Shown here: positions 12,428 through 24,807 of the stretch, piece by piece
Numbering within the stretch: the stretch's first letter is position 1
Layout of the letters: each line of letters opens with the position of its first letter
Assembly: GCA_951230915.1 (NCBI GenBank)
Contig: OX579635.1
Location: forward strand, 23,188,001-23,252,000
Origin: Antitrichia curtipendula
Taxonomy: Eukaryota > Streptophyta > Bryopsida > Hypnales > Leucodontaceae
DNA length: 64,000 nucleotides
Direction: 5' to 3'
Notes under the pieces: generated by a model
Seen by the model: the letters and a program-made list of their open reading frames with translations, nothing else
Database searches by the model: none
Told to the model about the DNA's origin: nothing
Made by a program: the position numbers and the translations under genes

Positions 12428-14277
12428 CACTACAACAAAACCTACATTTTATGACTGCAAAAATATGACTGGGGATGACTGGCGACTGTTCGCAGTCATA
12501 TTTTGGGAGACCAACATTTTGGAAAAAAATATGACTGCATATATAACTGCCAGTTATATTTTGGCCTTGTACTTCATGGACGTATAGTATACGTCCATTG
12601 AGAACAACTAAGTACTTTATAGGGAACATATTCAGGGAACGTCTAGTCATATTATGTAGTCATATTTTATAGTCATATATTTTTGGTAGTGACATTTTTT
12701 TGGTTTTGGGGTAGCCCAAGGAAAATATGGGCGGTGAACATGTTTGAAGAGCACCTAGTAATATTTTTGCTTGAGTCATATTTTGTAGTTATATTTTTTG
12801 AGGAGTCATATTTTGTAGTCACATTTTTTTTCATAGTCATTTTTTTTTCTTTTCGAGCAAGGAATATGTTTGAAGAGCAACCAATCATATTTTTGCTTGA
12901 GTTATATTTTGTAGTCATATTTTGGAAAGAGTCATATTTTGCAGTAACATTTTTTAAATAGTCATTTTATCTCCTTTTGGGCAATTGATGAAAAATTTGG
13001 ATAGGGAACATATTTGGAGAGCACCTAGTCATATTTTTGCTTTAGCCATATTTTGGGAGAGAGTCATTTTTTTAATTTTTTGGATAGTCCAAAGAAAAGG
13101 GGGTCAATCTAAGATGACCTTCTAGTATTTTGGTTGTAGATCTCATTCTTTAGGGTGTAGGCATAACTTTATTTGATGCCTATTAAAAATTTGTTGTTGT
13201 TGTATGTTGTGCCTATTATAGAATTTGTATTCAAATATTTGGAGTGGCATGTGTTTATTTTTTAAATAATAAATTTAAATTTCTCATAGGGGTTACAAAG
13301 GAAGTAGAGAAAAGTGAAACAACTAACAACATGAGACAATAGATGGATTCATTCCTAGCCCATTTTGTTGGAAAGCATAGGAAAAGGATCTCAATATTAA
13401 TGGATGCATATTAAATATGTTTTGGTTCTTTATGGCGGATTTTTTTCAAGTTGAAATATATATTTGGTGACAAAGATAGTCCTATAAAGTATTGGTTCAA
13501 ATATAGAGATTGTTGATTTCTTTAATGAGAGAGAAGGAATATTTTTTAACAAATACCGTAAGTCATGAGGACATGAATCGACATCTAGTTTGTACACTAG
13601 CAAATTGGTTGCATTAGTAGATTAACTAATTATGGTGGCTTATACAAATTAAAAGCTAATTAGATTGGTTGATATAAAGTGAAATCTAATGCAATTAACT
13701 AGTGATGTAGATTGAAGACTGTGGGTTTTAGAAAAAATATTTGAAGCTTGAATAAAATCTAATTTAAGGAGACAAAAAAGAGTGTAAGAAAAATTCATAC
13801 TTGAATATTCATAAAGCAAGAGCAAGTGAAGAATGCCATTTGTATTCAAAGTCTAAAAGTTTGAAGTAGAAGTAAAAGTAAAAGTTCCAAGTTGTTACTT
13901 AAAGCTTTGGGCTGTTGGGTATAGTTAAGAGACTAAGTTGATCCCTTTATAGAGTTTTGACTTTGTATTAAACAAATATTGTTGATTGTAATAAGCATAA
14001 TTGACCAAATTTTTTTTTAAGGTCTTCAATAGATACTTATTTAGCACTTATGAAGATTATGTCATTACAATTGTTTGACTTTTAGGATTAAAAAATATTA
14101 ATTAGTAGTAATTAAAATTAAAGATTGCAATTCTAAAATAATCCAAAAAAAGAGGAAAAAATAAAAATATATATAATTTTTTTGGAAAAATTCAAGAGAG
14201 AGAAGTAGAAAGAAATATTTTGAAAGAAAAAAAAATTGATCATAGATAGAATTTATACACCTTATTGTTAAATTTTT

Positions 14278-14538
14278 ATTTAACCCCTAAAGGATCAAAC
14301 ACCGTTTTTCGACAACATAGTGATTCAGATTTTTGCCAATTCAAACACTATTATCTTGTAATCCACATGGTAGAAACTTCTGAATTTTTTTTGACAACTT
14401 CTCAAACTAGTTTAATACAAGATCCTACGGTTACATTTCTCCAATTTTTTTTTTTCCTAAAATTTGGTACTTGTAATAGAAATAGCAATTTTGGAGTGAT
14501 TTTGGTGAAAACATAATCTCTGACCTTCAGGGGTTAAG
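14278..14538 (+). mobile_element. Short TTAACCCCTAAAG-ended element nested in the CACTA transposon
   Basis: Starts TTTAACCCCTAAAGGATC and ends GACCTTCAGGGGTTAAG, imperfect inverted repeats of about 15 bp. The interior has TAATACAAGATCCTACGGTT and TTGGTACTTGTAATAGAAAT, as in the relatives at 18.8 kb and 56.9 kb. About 260 bp long and non-coding. Confidence 0.7.
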
Positions 14539-15974
14539 TTGTATACAAAGATATAAAAAACACAACAATAATGAATCAAGGTAGGCCTTATGATACAACC
14601 ATAATATGTATGTTGAAAAATGGGGATGAGGTGGAAATGGATTTTGAGGCATATCTTTGAATTTGGCACTTTGTTATTTTTTTGGTAGAAACCATAATTA
14701 TATTAGAAATTAGAAGTTTAACTCAAACTTAAGAATTTATGAAAATCCAACTTTGAAATCAAAATCATTTAGGTAATTTTTAAAGGTTTTCAAGAATATA
14801 TCACACTTTTAAAAATGGATAAAAAAAATAAGAAAAATAGATTATAATAAAATCAGATAATCAAAAGCATTAATTTTGGATTTAAAACATCAAAATTCAT
14901 CTAATTCAAGCTAGAAAGGGACCTTACATTTAGATGACATTTACAATGCAATCTTGAAAGCAAAAGTGAATTTAGACTTATAGGCTAAAAGAAAATATTA
15001 GATAAAGTCTTGAAAAAAATATAAGAGATAGAACTTTATCTATCCATAATTTTTGCTAAAAATATCCCACTTTAAAGATTTTGCTATTTTTGAATAGGCA
15101 TGCAACACTCTACAGTTTAAGCTATCAAAAATTTGAAATTTTCAAATTGAATTTGGAAGTCTAGAGCTTTGGCGCGGATTGGCCAAAACCATCCAAAATC
15201 ACCTCAAACTTCTAATTTTTATAGTTTTTGTCAGTTTTAATTAAAATGTGAACCACTTATGGTTTATCATTAGAAAAAATTTGTTCAATGATTAGAATGC
15301 CAATTGAAGAATACTTAAATATCCAACTTAAGACTTAGCTCAACAATAAAGAACATGATTGTGTATGATTTATATCAAAGATATAGTAAAAACACTCGCA
15401 CATGTTTTGTATTGAAGTTTGTTTATTTATTCGAAAGGTTCACAACAATGTCATACAAGCCACATTTTAGAGGGTCTCTGTAGGCCCTATATGAATCACA
15501 AAATTATTCATATGAAGATTGAGGCTCACTATAAGTATATGCATGCTTGTATTGCAATTAATAGATGGTTGTTTGGATGTTCTTATAAGGATATAGTTAG
15601 ACTATAAAAGCATAATCCCTTGTTTTACTTCAAAAATGCATTTAGATAGTACCTCTATTAAATACTTTCACTCCCACATTTTTTGTACACTTTTTTTTTA
15701 TAATTGTAGGTGCTTAAGGCCTTGCAATTTTCCTTTAAGCATTTTGTGAAGTTGCAGTGTCAACATGTATTCACTTTGGATCAAATTTGATTATTAAAAT
15801 AGCTTAGTTGCTTAGTATAGTTATATTTGGTCGGTTGTGTGACTATATCAAGTCACATGACTAGAACAAGTCATGCGCATGACTAAAACAAGTCACATGA
15901 TTAGGATTTTGAAACCCTAGCCACCGTTTTTTGTACCACCCCTTCAATGTGCAACATTTGACTATTTTGCTTCT

Positions 15975-16250
15975 TCTTTGCTTCTTGTTGTCTCTTAAGT
16001 TTTGTTGCCTCTTAGTTCTCGTTTCTTGCTACCTTTTAGCTCTTGCTTCTTGTTGTCTCCTAAGTTTTGTTGCCTCTTAGAGTCTTAATTCTTGTTTCTT
16101 GCTACCTTTTAGCTCTTGCTTCTTGTTGTCTCCTAAGTTTTGTTGCCTCTTAGAGTCTTAGTTCTTGTTTCTTGCTACCTTTTAGCTTTTGCTTCTTGTT
16201 GTCTTTTAAGTTTTATTGTCCCTTAGTTCTTGTATCTTGCTACATTTTAA
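15975..16250. repeat. About 73-bp T-rich minisatellite inside the CACTA element
   Basis: Three to four tandem copies of a unit containing CTTGTTGTCTCCTAAGTTTT, TTGCCTCTTAGAGTCTTAG and CTTGCTACCTTTTAGCTCTT. Degenerate TTCTTGTTGC words continue to about 16,680. The pyrimidine bias creates a long open frame on the + strand that is not regarded as a gene. Confidence 0.8.
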
Positions 16251-17549
16251 CTCTTCTTTCTCTTTGATTCTTAATTTTTTCTTCTTGTTGCTTATTAGTT
16301 CATGCTTTTTGTTGCCTCTTAGTTCTTGTTTTTTGCTACCTTTTAGCTTTTGCTTTTTTTTGTTTCTTAGTTCTTGTTTCTTTTTGTTACTTAATTTTTG
16401 CTTCTTGTTGCCTCTTAGTTTATGTTTCTTGTTGTTTCTTAGTTTATACTCTTTGTTTGCTCTTGTTGCTTTTTGCTTCTTATTGCATCTTATTTGTTGC
16501 TTTTTCTTGTTATTTGTTGTATTTTGTTGTATCTTAATTTGTGCTTCTTGTTGTTTCTTGTTACGTCTTAATTATGGCTTCTTTTTACTTCTTGTTGCAT
16601 CTTGTTGCATTTTACCTTTTAGCACTTGTTATCTTTTGCTTCTTGTTTCTTCTATCACTATTATTATTCTTTTTTCTTGTCTATTTGTAATTTCTAGAGA
16701 AATAATGGTTATGATGTCATTATTTCTTGTTACTTACTTGTAATTTCTAAAGACATAGTAGTTATGGTGTTATTCTTTCCTCTTTTTTATTTTTAATTTG
16801 TAAAGATATAGTGGTTAACTGGCTATGGCATTTTTTTAAATCTTAAATTTATACTACATATTTTGTATTGCCTTAAATCTTTGAAGGTTGATCTATATTG
16901 TTTATTCACTAAAAATTAACCTTGTTGATTGTATATGTAGGCACCAAAAGCTGGAATAAAGTTATTGGAGTCTACTTACAACATTAGAAAAGCAACATCT
17001 TCAAATCTTTGTAAGCAATACAAGTCCTATAAGTGTGTGGGAATATACATTTATAGAATGTCATTGTGATATATTTTGTATTAGTGACTAATAAATGTCA
17101 CTAAAAAGAATTACATTCTTTCTTGTATTTTTTTTAGTGTAAGTGTCTCTTGTGCATCTCAAAAACCGTATGTACTTGTTTTTAATTTGATAGAGTCTTT
17201 TGTTTAGTTGCTAAACCATGTTGGTGCATGATTGCAATGCGTCATGTTCATTTTGAATGTATGAAAAATATGATTGTAGTTCATGACATAAGCTATTTTA
17301 TAAACTTTAGTTATTCCAATTACAAACTACACACAAATCTAAGAAATGCAACTCTCACTAATATAGAATTTCATTTGCTTGAGTCATATTTCACAATATA
17401 TCTTGGCTAAAATATGATTGACTATAGTCACATAATACTCATGATCATACCAAAATATAACTCTATATTTTTTTAAATATGACTAAATTCAATCATTAAA
17501 TTATTAGTAACACTCCATAGAAATTGCCACATTAACAAAAAATATGACT

Positions 17550-18115
17550 CACAACAGTCATATTTTATATTTTTTTTAAATGACTCATGAGGGTTATATT
17601 CCATATCAACAGAAAATATGATTCACAAGAGTTATAATTCACATCAGTAGAGAATATGAATTACAAAGGTCATATTCCACATCAATAGAAAATATGACTC
17701 ATAAGAGTCATTTTCTACATCAATAGATAATATGACTCATAAAAGTCATTTATTACCTCAACAAAAAATATGACTTACAAGAGTCATTTATCACATCAAT
17801 AGAAAATATGACTCACAAAAGTCATATTCCACATCAACCAAAAATATGACTCACAAAAGTCATTAATCACATCAATAGAAAATATGACTCACAAAAGTCA
17901 TATTCCACATCAACCAAAAGTATGACTCACAAGAGTCATTTATCACATCAATAGAAAATATGACTCACAAAAGTCATATTCCACATCAACCAAAAAAATG
18001 ACTGTACAAAATCATATGCCATGTCAGTCCAAATATGACTCATTGTAGTCATGTTTCATGTCAGCCAAAAATATGACTACATAGAGTCATATGCCACGTA
18101 AGATTTTTTTTCTTT
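17550..18115. repeat. Subterminal array of 38-40-bp palindromic repeats in the CACTA element
   Basis: More than ten tandem copies of a unit of the form AATATGACTCACAAAAGTCAT + (ATTCC or TTATC)ACATCAA + CAAAA. Each carries an inverted pair TGACT(C)...(G)AGTCA separated by about 5 bp, so every unit is a small dyad. Probable transposase-binding array, by analogy with subterminal repeats of En/Spm. Confidence 0.85.
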
Positions 18116-18374
18116 GCTCGGGCAACTTTTGAGAAAGTCAAAACTTCAAGGGTAGTCAACATATATGCCACGTTGGCAAAACATGGCATATTATACTCTC
18201 AATCTAGATGACTACAAATATGACTCATTAAAAATATGACTAGTCGGTAATGACTGGACCTAGTTATATCGTGCATCATCTACAGTGATTTCTGTGGAAG
18301 TCATATTTTGAGATTTTACGACTCACTGCAGTCATATTTTGCAGTCATAAAACATCCATTTTGTTGTAGTGATT

Positions 18375-18797
18375 CTTTATGAAGAGCTTGGAACTTGGCA
18401 AATTGCAGTTACCTTGACGTAGATGCAAAGTCACTTGATATTTACTTTGACATGATGCTTCTTGTTTGGATATCTAGACTTTGTGACTTATATAATTATA
18501 CCAACTTATCACTTACTCTATCAATGTCTGAAAGAAATTCTCGGAGATAAGTTAGTTAATGACAACCATTTGAAAAGCTAATAGTGGAGCTACTTCAATT
18601 AATCTTCCTATCTATGAATGTTGAATTGACAACATGTGTAAACTAAAGGCTTTGCATGCAAAAGTTCTAGGATCACAACACAAGTATCTAAATTGGCAAA
18701 GATTCCATCAACATTGTTTTCGACTTTTAATTGTGCATCTTTCAAATCCTCAACAAATAGAATGCTTGCTTGGGTGCACAATTAAAAGTTGTTGCAA
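18375..18797. other. Intergenic, no gene recognised
   Basis: Sequence between two transposons. No convincing reading frame or known motif. Confidence 0.35.
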
Positions 18798-19734
18798 TTT
18801 TAACCCCTAAAGTCTCAAGGCTATTTTTCCATCAAAAACCACTCAACACTGCCATTTCTAAAGTAAAGAGCAAAAAAACAAATTTAATGTCTATTTTGCA
18901 TATTTAATCGTAGGATCTTGTATTGGACTAGTGTAAGAATGGGTGGAAGAAATTTCAGAAATTTTGACCATGTAGATTGCAAGATATTTGCATTTAAAGT
19001 GAAAGAATCTAGTTTTTTTGTACTTTGCTCAACTACATTTTTTGGCTTTGAACCTTTTTAACTTAAAATTTTTGCTCTAATGATTTTGAATTTTCTAATT
19101 TTTTATAATGAAGAATTGAGTTGAGAATCTAGAAAAAAAAATTAAAGAAAAAACACTTAGTTTTCACTCATTAAAAAATTGTTAAGTAGAAGTAGGTTCA
19201 AGATTGAAGGAAAAATTAAATCATTAATAGCTCTAAGATAGAATTGAAATATACTAATCTCAGCTGTGAGATTGTTCTAGCAAGAAATCTTGACCTTGTG
19301 AAATTTTTTTTTTTTAAATTGTTAAAATTGAGTTCAGAAATGAGTCCTACAAGTTATTTTTTCAAAAAGATGCTCTAACTGCCTGAAAAATAAGATTGAC
19401 CATAACTTTTGCATAGCAAATCCAAATGGAATAAATCAAAGCTTCTTGTGTAAATAAAAATAAAACCTATATGAAACAAATTTTTAAAAATTTTAATTTA
19501 AAGTTTTTTTGAGGATTTTTTTTTGCCCGCCGAACTAAAATTTGGGGTTTTTTCTGCCATAACTTTTGCTACTGGGCACCGATTGAAATAAAAATTACAT
19601 TTTCGGAAAGCTAATGTGATTCTCTATCTTCACAAAAAAAATTCAGAAAATCAAAAAAAATATTGAGACCGTAGGAGCCTGCCCGGAATCCATTTTGTCC
19701 CCCGAGGGGACAATTGGGACTTTAGGGGTTAAAA
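18798..19734 (-). mobile_element. Non-autonomous element with TTTTAACCCCTAAAGTC inverted ends (937 bp)
   Basis: The left end TTTTAACCCCTAAAGTC is repeated perfectly as the reverse complement of the right end GACTTTAGGGGTTAAAA. CAA lies directly outside both ends (18,795-18,797 and 19,735-19,737), a possible 3-bp target duplication. Interior words match, in inverted orientation, the copies at 3.9-4.6 kb and 56.1-57.0 kb. No transposase frame. This is the best-preserved member of the family here. Confidence 0.75.
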
Positions 19735-19983
19735 CAAAACATCAACTAGCTTCTTTAAAAAATTCCCCATAGACAGAATTTGATACTTGGCAAATAGACC
19801 TCAAAGAAGTTGAAAACACAAAGGAGTAAAATTGATAAATTGCATTTAAAAAACAAAACTTGCACTTTGAAGATGGAAGTGTTGGCTACATGTTTATCGT
19901 GCTTTGATTGAAATAGTGTAGTAGGGTGTCCAAAGCGGTGATTGCGGGACTGTGAAGAGTAAATTATAGTCTCTCATTAAGAA

Positions 19984-20464
<481 letters not shown>

Positions 20465-22026
20465 ATGAGGGTTTGTTGCAAAAGAAAATAAATTGAAGAA
20501 GAAGGAAGTAAATTTGGAGATTGAATGGTTCACTGTAGGGAATTGAAAATGATTTTTGTCCAATAACTACATGCCAAGTGTACAAAAATTATTCCCTAAC
20601 TACCCTACTATTAGGCTTGTACATACTTTTACACTATAACTTCAAAAGAGGCAATAAACTACATGTATTGCATGTATTGAGTGATTGTTATGGAGTGTCT
20701 TAGTTTTGACAATAAAAAAATTCTTTTGATTGTAAACATTATAAAAAGTATTGTTCTAAAGCCATGAGTTTTTGTCCATTATAAAAAATACTATGGCTAA
20801 TTATAATGAGTAAGATAACCTAGATATTCTTTTGAACAATTTGGACACCACACTTCAAAAATTCAAAACAAATTTATATTTGATCAAAAATGTATAACTC
20901 CGATTAGATTGCCTTCACTTACAATTATTTCTATGTGGAAAGAAAATTAGTTTTTATCCAACCTATGTATATAAGATAATTATACTACCAATAATAGGCT
21001 CAACTAAAATTTGTATTGAAGCAAAAAAACTGAAGAAAGGGCCTCAAGGTTTTCCTAATGAAAAAACCTCACCTAAAATTTTACCAACAACTGGAAGCCT
21101 TTGAGCATGGTTTCTAAATGTCTAAATTTTGGTGGATCTTGTTGGAAACTATATGGAGACTCTAAATTCTTTTAGCATAGAATTTTTGGATATTGCATAA
21201 ATAAACATTGAATTTTCAATGTGCTAAATATAAGTGTATTAAAATTAAACCCTAAGCTCTCATGAATAGAGGTTGTAGCTGTGTTGTACATTTTAGGAAA
21301 AAACTACAAGGATCACTTTTGAAAACATGTCGCAATTAGGTGCAATCACTTTAAAAATTGGAATCAAAAAAACCCACAATGAACAGTTATATTAGGATAG
21401 TGCTCAAGGAGTTTTTCACAATAACATGTACCTGATTCTTTTTTTCCAAAACTTGACTTCAACCATGTATTGGATGAACCAGCTAGAGCCTAGTGTATGT
21501 AACTTAGGTTAGTCCAAAGCTTTTGACATATAATTTCATTTGTTTTTTCATATAAAATTGTTATACAACTAGGTTTAAATCTTATCATTAAAATGTTCAA
21601 TTGAAATCCTAAATTTTAGATTATAAAGTTGGTTAGTGTGCAATTATAATATTCTTGGGAAGATTCAAACATGGCAAACCACCAACCATTTGACGGCCAA
21701 GAATTCACCCTACTACAATAATTCTAAGCTCTAAAATGAAAGGGTTTAGTATGTTGGAAGGATTACCTATGTACATAAATATACATTCATATAAAAAAAC
21801 TTTTAGGGACTGGAAAGATCATTAGCTTCACCATCAATATCTAAATTGCCAACAAGATATTGTACAAGGTTAGAAAATAAACCTACAACTCTAAACCTAG
21901 GATTTTGTAATACAAATACATATAATACTCATATGGTTAAGATCCGGGATATCCTTGGAATACTCAGTTTGAAACCTAAATTTCATCCCCTTCTTCATAA
22001 GCTAGAAATCCATCCAATTGTCATTA
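20465..22026. other. Intergenic, no gene recognised
   Basis: AT-rich DNA without recognisable genes, element ends or tandem repeats. Confidence 0.4.
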
Positions 22027-22110
22027 ATTGAGTAAAAAAATTAAAATAAGGATTTTATACAATTCAATATTGAATTGTATAAAATACTTATTTTAATTTT
22101 TTTACTCAAT
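22027..22110. repeat. 84-bp palindrome with no spacer
   Basis: Two 42-bp arms (22,027-22,068 and 22,069-22,110) are reverse complements of each other with a single mismatch (G in the left arm about 24 bases in). The outer ends are ATTGAGTAAAAAAATTAAAA and its complement; the centre is CAATATTG. No target duplication or known terminus is evident. Confidence 0.95.
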
Positions 22111-23003
22111 TCTACAACATAGGATTCTCATTTTCAACCGGTTATTCTTCAAAATCAACCAACTCATCATACACTAGCTGCCAGTTCTCCTCATACTACA
22201 ATGAATCATACGACTTAAGGGGACCCATACTAATTAATCAACATTACACACTATATAAATATCTATCTTTGTTGTACATCAATAGTTATTCAAGTATCCA
22301 GGAGGTTGTACATCATGTTTCAAACATCTACAATTTTCTACAATAAGTCCCTTTAATTTTTTGGTCCCCTTCTTACCCCTATTCAGTGTAGCATTGTTTT
22401 TTTTGGACTGGTGTATCCCTTGGAGGGACGAAGCCAACTGAAGAGGTTAGAACGTGTCAGTCTGAGCAAAATTTTGCCCAGAATAAACTCTATATTGAGT
22501 TAGGAACTATGTACCGTGCTCCATCCTTTGACCGTGGACCTTCGACCGTGCGCTCAGTTGTTCTAGGTTACCTGTTTCTTATTGTTTTTGTGTGGTGTTT
22601 TTACGAGCTGAAGTCGGTGGTGGCGCTCGACGAAGGTTTGAATTTGAATGAGCGAACAATTGAAGCAAACCTCTCTACACGTAAACATCAGTGAGGTTCT
22701 TACTCTTCGTCATGTTTCGCTGAATCTGCCCATTCTTGTTGATGAATAAGCGTGACTTGGTTGCTAAAACATCTTGGACATGGAGTAGTAGTGATGGTGC
22801 AATTGTCACCCCATGTAGCTTTTGAGATACTTTCAACATTTGATTTGTTCCTGGATTGATTCTGGTTGTATTGGTTTTTGTTTGACTGCAGGTTTTGTCG
22901 CTCGATTTTGCAAGGGAGACTGAGAAGCGCGCATTTGCGCAGCAGCGCAGAAGAGTTTTTTCGTAAGAGCGATCAAGGGCGCGCGGGGGATTAGGTCGAG
23001 AGG
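22111..23003. other. Upstream region of the ankyrin gene
   Basis: GC content rises from about 22,400 toward the gene. A 61-codon frame at 22,509-22,694 has a hydrophobic segment but no recognised family and is not called a gene. The last 100-150 bp before the ATG at 23,004 are GC-rich, consistent with promoter and 5' leader. No TATA box is assigned. Confidence 0.35.
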
Positions 23004-24807
23004 ATGGGAAGAAATACAAGGGCGCCACCACTGGTGGAAGTGATGCCCTTGCACGATGCGGCGCGGAATGGCAACGTGGAGGAGATTACACAACTCCTCG
23101 CCGCTAATCCTGCCTGTATCAACGACCGCGACCGGCACTCGCGCACTCCGTATCCTGGAATTCGTTTCTGGTATTGGCGCTGCAGCTATCTCATTGCACT
23201 CTCATGTTTGGTGTAATTTTATAGAGCTGATTTTATTTCTTAATTCAAAAAAAAATTGCGGTGTGTTTGACTGATCTTATGCTGCGTTTTCTTTTCTTTC
23301 TGTTGATGGCTCTACATCCACTTTGTATTACTGTATTGTTGAATTTGTAAATGGAGTCGTGGAGAGCGACTAATTTTCTCGTGTCTTTAGTTAAGAAGAG
23401 AGAGGCTCTTTCAGTCTTCTTGGAGAATGTTGCGCGCAAGCAGTTTGCAGTCGTCCATTTTTCATTGGATTTCAAATTTTCGTCCGCTGATAAGTTTTCG
23501 GAGGGTCCGTCAGTCCTACTTTCGTCTTTTTGAATTTCTGGTGCAACTCTTGTAGCTTGGGTCTAATTAGGGCTGCAAATTCGCGTTTGTAGACGTCCTA
23601 CTTGTTGTACTTGGAACCATGTATTTTAGGTTGTGAAGCTGCTGCAATTTGGTAGTTCTTGTACGACACAACGAATTTGCAGAGAAGCTTATAATGCACA
23701 AGTAGAAAATATGTTGAAATGGGCAAGGGATCGGTGACATACAAGGGAGAAACTGAGTAGTAAATTTTCCTTGTTTTGTTTACCTAGCGCCACGGGTTGT
23801 GATGTCTTCTGAGAGGACAGAGTCTTGAGGTTGGTTGGATTGGCACATGGAGATTTTCTGTTATTTTAGTCGATATTCTAGGCTTTGTTTGATGCCAAGC
23901 ATCAAGAATTTCCTCTAAAAGTACACCACGTTGGTAGCTTACGATGCTTCCGGTATTAGGCTGCAGTGCTTTGTAGTGTGCTTGGATAGATACGATTTGG
24001 AGAAATTTAACTAATGCAATAAATTTAGTGTTTCCAATTGATTTGAGTGAAGCTCGTTCAGTTTGAGTTTCGATGGAAGTGTGTTTCTTAGCTTTTGGAG
24101 GACCCGAAGATGTGTGGCTTGAATCTCAGTGACAGCGTTTGCAGTTTTCAGTGAACATAAATTTGTGAATACTTAACGAGATTCGAAGACTGCACATGGC
24201 GGCATGGGCAGGACAGACCGAGGCAGTGAGGCTGCTTTGTGATAGAAAGGCAGATATCAGAGCAGCAGCGGGAGATGATATGGCACCCATCCACTTCGCA
24301 AGTCAAAAGGGACATATTGAAGCCGTTCGTGTACTTCTGTCTGCAAGAGCCGACGTTAATTCATTGACGCGCAAATCATTGAGCCCTCTACATATGGCGG
24401 TGCAAGGAAGCCACAAAGATTTATCTATATTATTGATTAAGAAGGGGGCCAATTTGTTAACAAAGAACAAGGCTGGCAAAACTCCTTTGGATCTTGTGAA
24501 AGATGAAGAATTTGGATCTTGTCTGAAGGCTGCTGAAGCTGAGCGCCGAGCGCTGAAAGATGCTAAAAAGAAGCCGCAGGCGAAAGAGAGCTCTGAAGGT
24601 GAAACGGATAACAAGCAAGAAAACGAGGCAGGTGCTTCGGATGCAGAGCTCACAGCAGGAGTGAAAAGGGAGGGGTCGGATTTATCGGAAAAAGTTGTGG
24701 ACGGAGAACCAAATGAAGAAGAGTCTGCAGACTTGAAAGGATCTCGGAAGAAGGCAAAAGTTGGATTGTCACATCTTGATACAGACGAAGCAGAAGAAGA
24801 GACTTGA
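23004..24807 (+). CDS. Ankyrin-repeat protein with acidic, lysine-rich tail (254 aa, two exons)
   Basis: Exon 1 is 23,004-23,149 and exon 2 is 24,189-24,807. The 1,039-bp intron uses GT at 23,150 and AG at 24,187-24,188, and splicing joins RTP to LHMAAWAGQ in frame. About four ankyrin repeats cover residues 14-150, each with the TPLHxAA-type signature: LHDAARNGNVEEI, LHMAAWAGQTEAV, IHFASQKGHIEAV and LHMAVQGSHKDLS. Residues after about 165 form a low-complexity Glu/Lys/Asp tail ending in GSRKKAKVG and an acidic stretch DTDEAEEET; the KKAK patch could be a nuclear signal. Ankyrin repeats bind proteins, so an adaptor role is likely, but partner and pathway are unknown. The start codon is the first Met in the open exon. 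The acceptor lacks a strong pyrimidine tract, so the splice is the least certain part. Confidence 0.83.

Larger units (their letters stand above)
12428..18371. mobile_element. CACTA (En/Spm) DNA transposon, 5,944 bp, apparently non-autonomous
   Basis: The left end reads CACTACAACAAAACCTACAT and the right end, in reverse complement, CACTACAACAAAATGGATGT. Both continue with TTATGACTGCAAAA-type sequence. ATT flanks both sides (12,425-12,427 and 18,372-18,374), the 3-bp target duplication expected of this superfamily. Dozens of ATGACT/AGTCAT and AGTCATATTTT motifs crowd both subterminal regions (12.44-13.1 kb and 17.2-18.37 kb), the typical arrangement for transposase binding. No frame inside resembles a TnpD/TnpA transposase, and a second small element is nested at 14.28-14.54 kb. 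It therefore appears to be a defective, trans-mobilised copy. Confidence 0.92.

Noticed and set aside
16216..16743. 175-codon hydrophobic open frame on the + strand
   Set aside because: It is the pyrimidine-rich minisatellite of the CACTA element. Leu/Phe/Ser/Cys-rich sequence follows from composition and does not indicate a membrane protein.
17550..18115. Interpretation of the 38-40-bp repeats as a CRISPR-like array
   Set aside because: The repeats are degenerate and without unique spacers, occur at the end of a plant transposon, and repeat its subterminal motif.
22509..22694. 61-codon open frame with a hydrophobic segment upstream of the ankyrin gene
   Set aside because: No family resemblance. 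More likely chance within the promoter region.
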